DNA of 26,513 nt from Gammaproteobacteria bacterium (lineage in GTDB: Bacteria > Pseudomonadota > Gammaproteobacteria > Acidithiobacillales > Acidithiobacillaceae). The number at the start of each line of letters is the position of its first letter. Positions within the stretch are counted from its first letter, which is position 1. Position numbers and translations under genes: made by a program. Below the pieces are notes generated by a model. It saw only the letters and a list, made by a program, of their open reading frames with translations, did no database searches and was not told the DNA's origin. The stretch lies in contig JAMCRJ010000073.1 of NCBI GenBank assembly GCA_023381645.1, positions 1 to 26,513 on the forward strand, in the 5' to 3' direction. Below are positions 1-6,728 of the stretch, in pieces.

Positions 1-33
1 CAGGGCAGCCGTCAGGGCGATGATCTTCTTCAT
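1..33 (-). CDS. Start of a secreted protein (partial, runs off the left edge)
   Basis: Only the first 11 codons are in the window, reading MKKIIALTAAL on the minus strand. Two lysines followed by a hydrophobic run are typical of a Sec signal peptide, so the product is probably exported. A good ribosome binding site (GAGGAGAG) lies a few bases upstream of the ATG. Nothing can be said about the mature protein. Confidence 0.6.
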   Translation of the reverse strand, partial: MKKIIALTAAL

Positions 34-523
34 TGGTAATCTCTCCTCAAAAGGTGGTTCCGGTTCCCGCGTTCAGCGGTGCCGTCTCTCAACGGCGATC
101 AGGTATAAGCATAAGTCGTGCCATATATTCATGTACATGTTTTTATTGTTATTATTTTAATGTTTCCCGCATCATTCGTAATTCATGAGTCGCTTATATC
201 CGACGGGCTCGTGGACGGGAATATCCGGCCCGGTACCTGTGCGTAGCGGGCCGCCACCATGCGCCTGGACAGCATGGTCAATATATACAATGGGTTATTA
301 TTATGTCGCGTCGCCAAAGAGCCCTGATCCGCCCCCTCCAGACCAGCGAAGGCAGGGGGAAGCGGGGTATCGCAAAGGCAATATTACGTCACCTTCAGGC
401 GACAGAACCTGACGGTTTTGTGACGGTTTTGTCATAATGAAATGCTCCGGCGTGCCCTGATCCTGTCGTCCGGGAACGACGTCAAAGGCCAACATGCATG
501 GCGGCGCGCTGCGAAGGCGCCCT
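34..523. other. Intergenic region, no supported gene
   Basis: No open frame here has family-like content or a convincing ribosome binding site. The left part (about 110-180) is AT-rich and is the likely promoter region of the leftward secreted-protein gene. A perfect 11-bp tandem repeat lies at 410-431. A short stem (GAAGG, loop CGC, CCTTC, about 514-526) sits at the 3' end of yggX. Confidence 0.5.
410..431. repeat. Perfect 11-bp tandem direct repeat
   Basis: The unit TGACGGTTTTG occurs twice with no spacer (410-420 and 421-431), followed by TCATAATG. Head-to-tail repeats of this size can be a regulator binding site or a slippage product. No adjacent rightward gene makes a role obvious. Confidence 0.6.
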
Positions 524-805
524 TCAGGAGTCTTGCGGTGCCGGGGGCACGTAGCCTTCCGGCGATTGGACACCATCGCCAAAGAAATAGGCATCCATCT
601 GTTTTTCCAGAAATGCCCGCGATTTGGGATCGATGGGAGAAAGGCGATATTCGTTGATGAGCATCGTTTGATGTTTCAGCCAGCCCTGCCAGGCCTCCTT
701 GGACACCTCTTGATAAATTCGCGCGCCAAGGGCGCCAGGATAAGGCGGACGATCAAGACCTTCGGCCTCATGGCCAAGTTTTACGCACTGTACCATTCGT
801 GACAT
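524..805 (-). CDS. yggX: YggX-type Fe(II)-trafficking / oxidative damage protection protein
   Basis: A 93-residue cytoplasmic protein matching the usual length (about 90) and conserved layout of YggX. It has an N-terminal MSRMVQCVK with the conserved cysteine (Cys7), then [16 protein letters not shown], the strongly conserved ISKEAW-like block ([19 protein letters not shown], residues 34-52), and a C-terminal EGYVPP. The family protects iron-sulfur proteins and limits Fe(II)-driven oxidative damage; the mechanism is not fully settled. The start is supported by GAGGAA nine bases upstream of the ATG. It is transcribed alone, away from the toxin-antitoxin patch. An iron-rich acidic habitat would fit, but that is inference. 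Confidence 0.93.
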   Translation of the reverse strand: MSRMVQCVKLGHEAEGLDRPPYPGALGARIYQEVSKEAWQGWLKHQTMLINEYRLSPIDPKSRAFLEKQMDAYFFGDGVQSPEGYVPPAPQDS

Positions 806-990
806 GGCGGTAATTCCTCAATGATTCCGGGGTGGATGACATGGTGCCGCCCTATATTACCTGAACTCGTCGCTCAGGAATAAGCCGCAGGGCATGGCGA
901 AGCCCTACCGCCTAAGTGCCATTCCAGTCCCTTTTGTCCGTCATTCCGTCCGTCTATCTTGATGTCCGACAACTCATTAATCAAGCTGTT

Positions 991-1008
991 GCCGGACAGG
1001 TGTCCGGC
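991..1008. promoter_or_regulatory. GC-rich palindrome, candidate operator
   Basis: GCCGGAC, AGGT, GTCCGGC forms a perfect 7-bp stem with a 4-base loop. It lies about 95 bp before the antitoxin gene and has no T-tract, so it fits an operator better than a terminator. AbrB/MazE-type antitoxins usually repress their own promoter at palindromes. Assignment to this pair is inference. Confidence 0.35.
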
Positions 1009-1037
1009 TTGACCGACTAATGATCGTTTGACGGATA

Positions 1038-1066
1038 TTGACGATAAGGCGTTTTTGCATTACTCT
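1038..1066 (+). promoter_or_regulatory. Candidate promoter of the antitoxin-toxin pair
   Basis: TTGACG (1038-1043) matches the -35 consensus at five of six positions. TACTCT (1061-1066), 17 bp away, is a weak -10. It points towards the antitoxin start at 1102. A second TTGACG at 1028-1033 has no matching -10. Confidence 0.3.
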
Positions 1067-1101
1067 GCAACCCATCAACGAGATTGTGAGGGCACAACAC
1101 C

Positions 1102-1353
1102 ATGACCATATTGACCGTTACCGCACGGGGACAAGTGACTTTTCGGAAGGACGTCCTACAACACCTCGGCATCAGGCCAGGCGACAAGATCGAGCTGGAC
1201 TTGCTGCCAGATGGTCGGGGCATGCTCAAGGCGGCGCGGCCCGCTGGGACGATAGCCAGCTTTGTCGGCCTGCTCGCGGGCAGAACGCAGAAGGTTGCCA
1301 CCATCGAAGAAATCAACGAGGCGGCTGCACAAGGATGGGCAGGTAAGAAATGA
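1102..1353 (+). CDS. AbrB/MazE-family antitoxin
   Basis: An 83-residue protein with the swapped-hairpin AbrB/MazE/SpoVT DNA-binding fold at the N-terminus (residues 3-45): TVTARGQVTFRKDVLQHLGI, then RPGDKIELDLLPDGR. The C-terminal part (IASFVGLLAG to the end) is the usual toxin-binding tail, with an EEINEAAAQGW helix. It should bind and neutralise the PIN toxin encoded next and repress the operon. Its stop overlaps the toxin start in an ATGA, so the two are translationally coupled. A GAGGG lies about ten bases before the ATG. Confidence 0.88.
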   Translation: MTILTVTARGQVTFRKDVLQHLGIRPGDKIELDLLPDGRGMLKAARPAGTIASFVGLLAGRTQKVATIEEINEAAAQGWAGKK

Positions 1354-1745
1354 AGGTTGCAGTCGATACCAACGTCCTTGTGCGCGCTGTTGTGCGTGAC
1401 AACCCGGCACAAGCGAACGTTGCCGCCTCAGTCTTGGCCGATGCCGAGTTGATCGCGGTCGCGCTGCCATGTCTATGCGAATTTGTTTGGGTGCTCCTCC
1501 GCGTATATGGCTTCCATCAATCCGACGCGGCCAGCGCGATCCGGGCGCTGCTGGCCGCCGCCAACGTGGAAGTGAACCGGCCCGCCGTGGAGGCTGGCTT
1601 GTTGGTGCTCGACGCGGGCGGCGATTTTGCCGATGGCGTCATTGCTTACGAAGGCAATTGGCTTGGCGGGAAAACCTTCGTTTCCTTCGATAAGAAGACG
1701 GTGGCACTTCTCGCAGCCCAGGGGCAATCAACGCGCCTTTTGTGA
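1350..1745 (+). CDS. vapC: PIN-domain ribonuclease toxin (VapC type)
   Basis: A 131-residue single PIN domain, the usual VapC length. The acidic metal-binding residues are all present: Asp6 in VAVDTNVLVRA, Glu44 in CLCEFVWVL, Asp92/Asp95 in GGDFADGVIAY, and Asp114 in FVSFDKKTV. VapC toxins cut tRNA or rRNA when released from the antitoxin. The gene begins inside the antitoxin stop codon, the classic antitoxin-toxin order, so the pair looks intact and functional. The AbrB-plus-PIN pairing is common; the RNA target cannot be read from sequence. The downstream frameshifted HicA-like reading frame starts 6 bp after the stop. Confidence 0.9.
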   Translation: MKVAVDTNVLVRAVVRDNPAQANVAASVLADAELIAVALPCLCEFVWVLLRVYGFHQSDAASAIRALLAAANVEVNRPAVEAGLLVLDAGGDFADGVIAYEGNWLGGKTFVSFDKKTVALLAAQGQSTRLL

Positions 1746-1750
1746 CGGAC

Positions 1751-1965
1751 ATGAGCGTGAACGAGGCGTTGAAAAACCATCCCATGGGTGGCAGATCGAT
1801 GATCTTCAGGTGGTTGCCCGTCAGCACGGCATCGCCTGGCGACACGATGGCGGCAGTCATTGTGTATTTATCCGGCACGATGGGCGGACGCTGCCAGTTC
1901 CAGCTCATCGGCCAATCAAGCCGGTCTACATCAAAAAGTTTTTGCGCCTTGTGGCAGGAGAATGA
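1751..1965 (+). pseudogene. HicA-like mRNA interferase toxin, frameshifted
   Basis: Two frames together make a roughly 71-residue HicA-like protein. The ATG at 1751 gives MSVNEALKNHPMGG. The next frame then continues WQIDDLQVVARQHGIAWRHD, GGSHCVFIRHDGRTLPVPAH and PIKPVYIKKFLRLV. The G-S-H block and the PVPxH-x-xx-I-K ending are the family hallmarks, and the His of GGSH is the usual catalytic residue. The switch needs about one missing base near 1787-1789. The second frame has no ATG, and its first GTG (1810) would cut off the first helix. Either the gene is dead or there is a sequencing error. It follows the VapC-type gene by 6 bp. No HicB antitoxin follows: an ATG overlaps the stop (1962) but its frame, ending 2105, resembles nothing known to me. 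Confidence 0.6.
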
Positions 1966-2037
1966 CCATGTATGCTATGGAACGCGGGTGGAGTGAGGTT
2001 TGCCGGACGCTGAAAGCTGGACGGATTACTGGACACT

Positions 2038-2205
2038 ATGGCCACCCTCAAGGACATATCTGCCTTGACGGATTCGGACCCCGATCTGGGCACGCGGGAG
2101 GGTGATCGTCTGGACATCCTGGCCACGTTAGTGCAGGCCTACGAGGCTAAGCATGTACCCATCACTGCGGCGTACAGACAAACCAGCGCCAATCATCTAA
2201 AATAA
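2038..2205 (+). pseudogene. Truncated HigA-like antitoxin fragment
   Basis: A 55-codon frame with MATLKDISALTDSDPDLG, then TREGDRLDILATLVQAYEAK and HVPI. This matches the N-terminal arm of HigA-type antitoxins, where a D-x-L-x-x-L-A-T-L-V-x-A-Y-E-A-K-H-x-P-I block precedes a helix-turn-helix. Here the frame diverges right after HVPI and stops (TAA 2203-2205), so the DNA-binding domain is missing. No HigB toxin is adjacent. I read it as a 5' remnant left by deletion. Confidence 0.5.
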
Positions 2206-2236
2206 CACCATGTGATGCCCTGATGAGGTCCCTCTT

Positions 2237-2434
2237 ATGCGAACTACGATCAACCTGGATGATGATCTCCTGGCCCAAGCCAAAACGCTTTGTGGCGTAG
2301 AAGACCGTGGCGCCCTCTTAAAAGAGGCCCTGCGTGCTTTGATTGAACGGGAAAGTGCTCGTCGCCTCGCCCGCTTGGGTGGAACAGAACCGCGATTACA
2401 GAACATTCCTCGCAGACGAGAGCCTGCCGCTTGA
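2237..2434 (+). CDS. vapB: Orphan VapB-type antitoxin
   Basis: A 65-residue protein with a ribbon-helix-helix N-terminus: MRTTINLDDDLLAQAKTLCG, then GALLKEALRALIERESARRL. This is the common VapB pattern (MRTT-hydrophobic-DD-x-L). The tail ALARLGGTEP-like segment is the usual toxin-docking end. It has a GAGG site 8-10 bases upstream. A VapC gene would be expected immediately downstream, but the next 90 bp are non-coding and then wza begins from the other side. It may be a solitary antitoxin left after toxin loss, or may act on a toxin elsewhere. Confidence 0.8.
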   Translation: MRTTINLDDDLLAQAKTLCGVEDRGALLKEALRALIERESARRLARLGGTEPRLQNIPRRREPAA

Positions 2435-2524
2435 TTCTGGTCTTAATTTCAAGCTGCGTGGCGTTCAAGCACCTCATAACCGATGCAGGCCAGCCACACG
2501 GTCTTTGGTATCGGGCGAGAGCCG

Positions 2525-3709
2525 TTATGGAACCACGCCAGCCGTCGTCAGACCCTGAATGGGGTAAACGATCTGTATGATCAAACCCAGGAATTTCTGC
2601 AGATCGGTGATCGGTGCCGATGCCACATAAATCAGATCGTGATTCTGGATCGGGAACGTCTGCGCCGCAAAAAGCGTGGCCGGATTGCTGAAATCGAAGC
2701 GGAACACCGTCGGCACCTCGCCGTTGGCAGCCAGTTGCACCGGCTTGGGCCAATGGGGGAGCAGAGAGGGCTTCTCAAAGCGGAAGACAAAGACCGCCTT
2801 GGCATCCGCCTGGGTGCCATCCAGTCCGCCGACACCCGCCAGCGCCTGCGCCAAGCTGATGCCCGAGGCCTGAAAGTCCACTTCCTTGGTCTTCTTGGTG
2901 GCGCCCATCACTGTCACGTGCAGGGGCTGATATAGCGCGGTCAGGATATCGCCGCCGCGCAAGGAAACATTCTCCGCCGGATTACGGATGACCTCTTCCA
3001 GAGGCAGTTGCAGCACCTTGCCGGCGCGGGACAACTGCAGGGTCACCTTGTTGACGGGTTTGTTCACGCCGCCCGCCGCAGCGATGGCCTGGAGTACATT
3101 GACGCCGCCCGGAATCATGGGCACCTGGGCGCTCCGGGCCACATTGCCGACTACGGTAATGCTCTGCGCATGGTTGTTCACCAGCCGCACCACCACCTGC
3201 GGATCGTGGGCCATGTGACTGAGCCGCTCGCGGATCTCGGCACCGATCTCATCGAGGGTTTTGTCGGCACAAGGAATTTTGCCCGCAAAAGGCATCATGA
3301 TATCCCCGTCGCTCCCCACCATCTGCTCCGGGATGGCAGTCATCATGGACCCCGACGGTGTGCTCATGGACTGGCTCGCCGTGGCAAAAAGCATGGCCGG
3401 CGGCGCCTCCCAGATATAGACCTGCAGGGTATCGCCGGGCCCGACGGTATAGGTAAGCGGGTCGGGATTGGTGAAGTCCTTCAGGAGGTCCAGGCGTGGC
3501 CGCTCGATCTCGTTCTTGATGTAGCGGGACACGGCATAATTCACGTCCACCAGTTGAATGCCCGCCATGGTCTTGTTGCTGGCCACATCCTTCACACTGC
3601 TGGCGCGCGGCCCGGAATACGGCATATAGGCGGCGCAACCACCCAGGCCGAACAGCAGGGCAGCCAGGACCCCCGTGCGTATGGTCCAACTTTTTATCAC
3701 CGTGACCAC
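2525..3709 (-). CDS. wza: Wza-type outer-membrane polysaccharide export lipoprotein (copy 1)
   Basis: An export channel protein of the OPX (Wza/KpsD/CtrA) class. From the chosen GTG (3707-3709) the protein begins MVTVIKSWTIRTGVLAALLF with lipobox LGGC, a normal-length lipoprotein signal. A G6 run five bases upstream serves as ribosome site. The longer ATG at 3763 would give an unusually long leader. Then come the polysaccharide export domain (YTVGPGDTLQVYIWEAP), SLBB-type repeats (ITVVGNVARSAQVPMIPGG with LQAIAAAGGV; VTVMGATKKTKEVDFQASG) and a last block around HDLIYVASAPITDLQKFLG. The C-terminus LIIQIVYPIQGL could be the membrane-spanning helix. It is divergent from manC and is paralogous to the gene at 25385. 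Confidence 0.9.
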   Translation of the reverse strand: MVTVIKSWTIRTGVLAALLFGLGGCAAYMPYSGPRASSVKDVASNKTMAGIQLVDVNYAVSRYIKNEIERPRLDLLKDFTNPDPLTYTVGPGDTLQVYIWEAPPAMLFATASQSMSTPSGSMMTAIPEQMVGSDGDIMMPFAGKIPCADKTLDEIGAEIRERLSHMAHDPQVVVRLVNNHAQSITVVGNVARSAQVPMIPGGVNVLQAIAAAGGVNKPVNKVTLQLSRAGKVLQLPLEEVIRNPAENVSLRGGDILTALYQPLHVTVMGATKKTKEVDFQASGISLAQALAGVGGLDGTQADAKAVFVFRFEKPSLLPHWPKPVQLAANGEVPTVFRFDFSNPATLFAAQTFPIQNHDLIYVASAPITDLQKFLGLIIQIVYPIQGLTTAGVVP

Positions 3710-3763
3710 GTGTGCCCCCCAACTATCGATCAAGCGCATTTGCCAGCGCACATCAGGCACCAC

Positions 3764-4070
3764 AAGGCGCCGCTTCGCACACCCGAAGCGCTATAAATCT
3801 ACTCTATAAACCAGCCCGGCGCGAAGGGGCGAAAAAGCCGGTTCGTCCAGGGACACAAGCCCACCCCGGAAGGATGTTACCCAATGGTACAAAACTTGTA
3901 ACCACTTGCTAATATAGCGGGAATGCCGGATGGAGCGAGAATCGGAGCGACACGAGGAACCCGTGGAGCCTAGTCGGCGCTCTGTTGCGTCATTAGTTTG
4001 CATTATGGCCTCGGTATGGTTCACAATAGGAATCGTCCACAAAGTTGGCGCAATCGAAGGGGGGTTATCC
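3764..4070. promoter_or_regulatory. Divergent regulatory region between wza and manC
   Basis: No gene is supported; the in-frame upstream extension of manC (3930-4070) has no family similarity. On the plus strand an extended -10 (TG at 3907-3908, TAATAT at 3910-3915) has only a weak -35. A small inverted repeat TACAA-AAC-TTGTA (3888-3900) lies where a -35 or operator would be. On the minus strand TATAGA-like sequence near 3790-3806 could serve the wza gene. All are eye-read candidates. Confidence 0.4.
3888..3915 (+). promoter_or_regulatory. Candidate manC-operon promoter with overlapping inverted repeat
   Basis: TACAA/TTGTA arms with a three-base spacer (3888-3900) are followed by TTGCTAATAT, an extended -10 (3906-3915). 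The arrangement would let a dimeric regulator overlap the -35 area. The start of manC lies about 150 bp downstream, leaving a long leader. Confidence 0.3.
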
Positions 4071-5543
4071 ATGACTTTGGTGCCTGTGATTTTGTCCGGC
4101 GGTACGGGTTCCCGCCTGTGGCCGCTCTCCCGCAAATCCTTTCCCAAGCCTTTCGTCGCGTTGCCAGACGGCGAAAGCCTCATTCAAAAAACCCTGCGTC
4201 GCATCATCCACCTTGGAGCGGAAGGCCCCATCCTCACGGTCACCAACCGTGACTACTATTTTCTGACCCGCGACACCTATGCCGCCTGCGCCAAATCCCA
4301 CCATGGCAAGGTACCGGACCCGCACTACCTGCTGGAGCCGGAAGGCCGCAATACCACCCCCGCCATGGCTGCGGCGGCCCTCTGGGCGCGCGAGATGGAG
4401 GGGGACGACGCCATTCTCCTCTTCCTGCCGGCGGATCATCTCATCGCGGACGAAGCGCGCTTCGGCGCCGCCGTACAGAGCGCGGCGGCCCTGGCCGGGC
4501 AAGGCCACCTCGTCACCTTTGGCGTGACCCCCACCGCGCCGGAAACCGGCTACGGTTACATTCAGGCGGGCACATCGCTGGGCGCGGGGCGCCAGGTCGT
4601 GCGCTTCGTCGAAAAACCCGATACCGCAACCGCCCAGGACTATCTCGCCAGCGGCGACTACCTATGGAACTCCGGCATGTTCTGCATGCAGGCAGGCAGC
4701 CTACTGACGGCGCTGAAGGACCATGCCCCCGCCATCCTCGCCGCCGCCAGCGCCGCGACGGCCTCCGCCGCGCGCAACGGCGACACCTGGGAGCTTGGTG
4801 AGGAATTCGCTGCAGCCCCGGATATCTCCATCGACTATGCCGTCATGGAAAAAGCCGCCAACGTGGCCGTGGTGCGCGCCGACTTCGACTGGAACGACCT
4901 CGGCGCCTGGACGGGTTACAGCGCGCTGATGCCGCACGATAAAAATGGCAACCAGGTCCACACCCGCGACAGCCTCTTCGTCGATGCGCAGCGCTGCGTC
5001 GTACACAGCCCGGACCGGCTGACCGCCGTACTCGGCCTGAGCGACGTGCTCATCATAGATACCCCGGATGCGCTATTGATCGCCGACCGGCGCCGGGATC
5101 AGGAAGTCAAAACCGTCGTCGAGCGCCTCAAAGCCCGCAAACACGATTGCGTCGACATCCACACCACCGTCCACCGCCCTTGGGGCACCTACACCACGCT
5201 GGAAGAGGGCGACCGTTTCAAGATCAAGCGGATTGTCGTCAAGCCCGGCGAAAAGCTCTCCCTGCAGATGCACCATCATCGCAGCGAACACTGGATCGTG
5301 GTGCGCGGCACCGCCAGAATCGTCAACGGCGATACCGAAAAACTGGTGTTGACCAACGAATCCACCTATATCCCGGCCGGTCATTGCCATCGCCTGGGAA
5401 ACCCCGGCATGATCGACCTGGTGCTGATCGAAGTACAGAGCGGAGCTTATCTGGGTGAGGACGATATCGTACGGTTCGACGATATTTATGGTCGCGCCCC
5501 GAAAAATGCGCCAGAATCTCCCAAAACGCCCATAACCAGTTAA
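4071..5543 (+). CDS. manC: Mannose-1-phosphate guanylyltransferase / mannose-6-phosphate isomerase
   Basis: A 490-residue bifunctional type II PMI-GMP protein of usual length (about 470-490). It makes GDP-mannose from mannose-1-phosphate and GTP and can interconvert fructose-6-P and mannose-6-P. The N-terminal nucleotidyltransferase has GGTGSRLWPLSRKSFPKPF (residues 10-28), then FLPADHLI, VEKP, WNSGMF and DFDWNDLGAW. The C-terminal cupin has RPWG, GEKLSLQMHHHRSEHW (zinc site, about 393-408) and YIPAGHCHRLGNPG. I chose the ATG at 4071 because the protein family starts there and a G6 run precedes it by about six bases; an upstream ATG at 3930 adds 47 unrelated residues. It is first in the rightward cluster and implies a mannose-derived polysaccharide (mannose, fucose or rhamnose sugars are possible). 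Confidence 0.95.
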   Translation: MTLVPVILSGGTGSRLWPLSRKSFPKPFVALPDGESLIQKTLRRIIHLGAEGPILTVTNRDYYFLTRDTYAACAKSHHGKVPDPHYLLEPEGRNTTPAMAAAALWAREMEGDDAILLFLPADHLIADEARFGAAVQSAAALAGQGHLVTFGVTPTAPETGYGYIQAGTSLGAGRQVVRFVEKPDTATAQDYLASGDYLWNSGMFCMQAGSLLTALKDHAPAILAAASAATASAARNGDTWELGEEFAAAPDISIDYAVMEKAANVAVVRADFDWNDLGAWTGYSALMPHDKNGNQVHTRDSLFVDAQRCVVHSPDRLTAVLGLSDVLIIDTPDALLIADRRRDQEVKTVVERLKARKHDCVDIHTTVHRPWGTYTTLEEGDRFKIKRIVVKPGEKLSLQMHHHRSEHWIVVRGTARIVNGDTEKLVLTNESTYIPAGHCHRLGNPGMIDLVLIEVQSGAYLGEDDIVRFDDIYGRAPKNAPESPKTPITS

Positions 5544-5562
5544 CCCGCAAAAGGAATGCTGC

Positions 5563-6678
5563 GTGCTCAAGGCCCTCTGGACCCGGATCAGAAATCTGAA
5601 CAAGCTGTTTATCTATGTGGTGGTTCTACCCACTGCGGTGGCAATTCTTTATTTCGGGATCATCGCCTCGCCGGTTTATATCTCCGAGTCCCGCTTCATC
5701 GTATACAGCCCTAGTCAACATATAAGCAGTTCCGGCCTCAGCAGCCTGCTCAGCGGCCTGTCGGGCAGCAGCTCCATGACCGGCACCTACTCTGTCCACG
5801 ACTACATCGAGTCCTGGGACGCCATGATGGCGGTAAACCGCGCCTACAACCTGAAAAAGGTGTATGGTAATAGCGATATTGACATCTTCGGCCGTTTTGG
5901 CGGTCTCTTTTACCCCTCCAGCAGCTACGTGAAGCTGTTGCGCTACTACCAGTCCATGGTCACCGACAACCTGGACGACACCAGCGGCATCACCAAACTC
6001 AAGGTGCGCGCCTACAGCGCGGCGGATGCCCAAAAGATCAACGCCTTCCTCCTGCAAAAAAGCGAAGCACTGATCAACCAGATGAATGATCAGGCCAGAG
6101 AAAACGCGGTCAGCTATGCCCAGCAAGATGTAATAAAAGCCGAGGTGCGGGTAAATCAGGCCACCGTCGCGCTCGCCGAATACCGAAATGAGCATACGGT
6201 GTTCAGCCCAAAACCCCAGTCGAGGCTACAGCTCAAACTCATATCCCAACTCCAAGAGCAAGTCATTTCTGAAAAAGCGCAACTTGCCGCCATTCTTCAA
6301 CACGCGCCGCAGAACCCACAGATACCCGTGCTGCGCAGCGGTATCGCGGCGCTGGTGTCTGAAGTCGACAAAGAAAAGGCCAAGGTAGTCGGTGGAAAGG
6401 GCTCTCTGGCCAGTAAGGACCCGGCCTATGTGCGGTTGTCCCTGGCTGAGAAGTTGGCGACAAAGATTTTGGAGGCGGCGGTCACCTCTCTGGAACAGGC
6501 CGAAGTGGAGGCACAGAAGCAGCAGCTCTACCTGGAACCCATCTCCAGGCCCAATCTACCCGACGCACCCCAGGAGCCGCACCGCGTGCGCGATATCTTG
6601 GGCGTATTGGTCCTGGCGCTGGTGGTGTGGGGAGTGCTGAGTATACTGATCGCTGGGGTGCGAGAACACCATGACTAA
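5563..6678 (+). CDS. kpsE: Capsule export inner-membrane protein, KpsE/CtrB/BexC family
   Basis: A 371-residue polysaccharide co-polymerase class 3 protein. It has an N-terminal membrane segment (about residues 14-36, LFIYVVVLPTAVAILYFGII), a periplasmic part, a C-terminal membrane segment (about 346-365) and a very short cytoplasmic tail. The periplasmic region has FIVYSPSQ, SVHDYIESWDAM and a long helical region (about 170-330) rich in Gln/Glu/Ala, likely coiled coil. The proline-rich motif RPNLPDAPQEPHRVRD before the last segment is typical of the family. It bridges the ABC transporter to the Wza/KpsD channel. It starts with GTG, 19 bp after manC, with AGGAA upstream. Confidence 0.92.
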   Translation: MLKALWTRIRNLNKLFIYVVVLPTAVAILYFGIIASPVYISESRFIVYSPSQHISSSGLSSLLSGLSGSSSMTGTYSVHDYIESWDAMMAVNRAYNLKKVYGNSDIDIFGRFGGLFYPSSSYVKLLRYYQSMVTDNLDDTSGITKLKVRAYSAADAQKINAFLLQKSEALINQMNDQARENAVSYAQQDVIKAEVRVNQATVALAEYRNEHTVFSPKPQSRLQLKLISQLQEQVISEKAQLAAILQHAPQNPQIPVLRSGIAALVSEVDKEKAKVVGGKGSLASKDPAYVRLSLAEKLATKILEAAVTSLEQAEVEAQKQQLYLEPISRPNLPDAPQEPHRVRDILGVLVLALVVWGVLSILIAGVREHHD

Positions 6679-6728
6679 GCATCATATGGCAAAGCCCATG
6701 TATTCGGCGTGCCTAAACGAGGCTCATC

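Larger units (their letters stand above)
806..1101. other. Divergent intergenic region between yggX and the toxin-antitoxin pair
   Basis: No gene is supported. The region must hold the leftward yggX promoter and the rightward promoter of the antitoxin-toxin pair. It contains an 18-bp palindrome (991-1008) and two TTGACG hexamers (1028-1033 and 1038-1043). The second is followed after 17 bp by TACTCT (1061-1066), a weak sigma70-like pair. Confidence 0.45.

Noticed and set aside
185..594. Short frames on both strands left of yggX
   Set aside because: Proline- and arginine-rich translations without ribosome binding sites or recognisable similarity.
1962..2105. Possible HicB antitoxin starting in the HicA-like stop codon
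   Set aside because: The ATGA overlap fits, but after MTMYA the translation has no HicB features and runs out of frame with the HigA-like fragment; at most a scar.
3008..3796. Long plus-strand open frame (262 codons) opposite wza copy 1
   Set aside because: It is the antisense shadow of the well-supported wza gene, with no family features and no ribosome binding site.
5626..6195. Minus-strand frame opposite kpsE
   Set aside because: Antisense shadow; kpsE on the other strand has clear membrane segments and family motifs.
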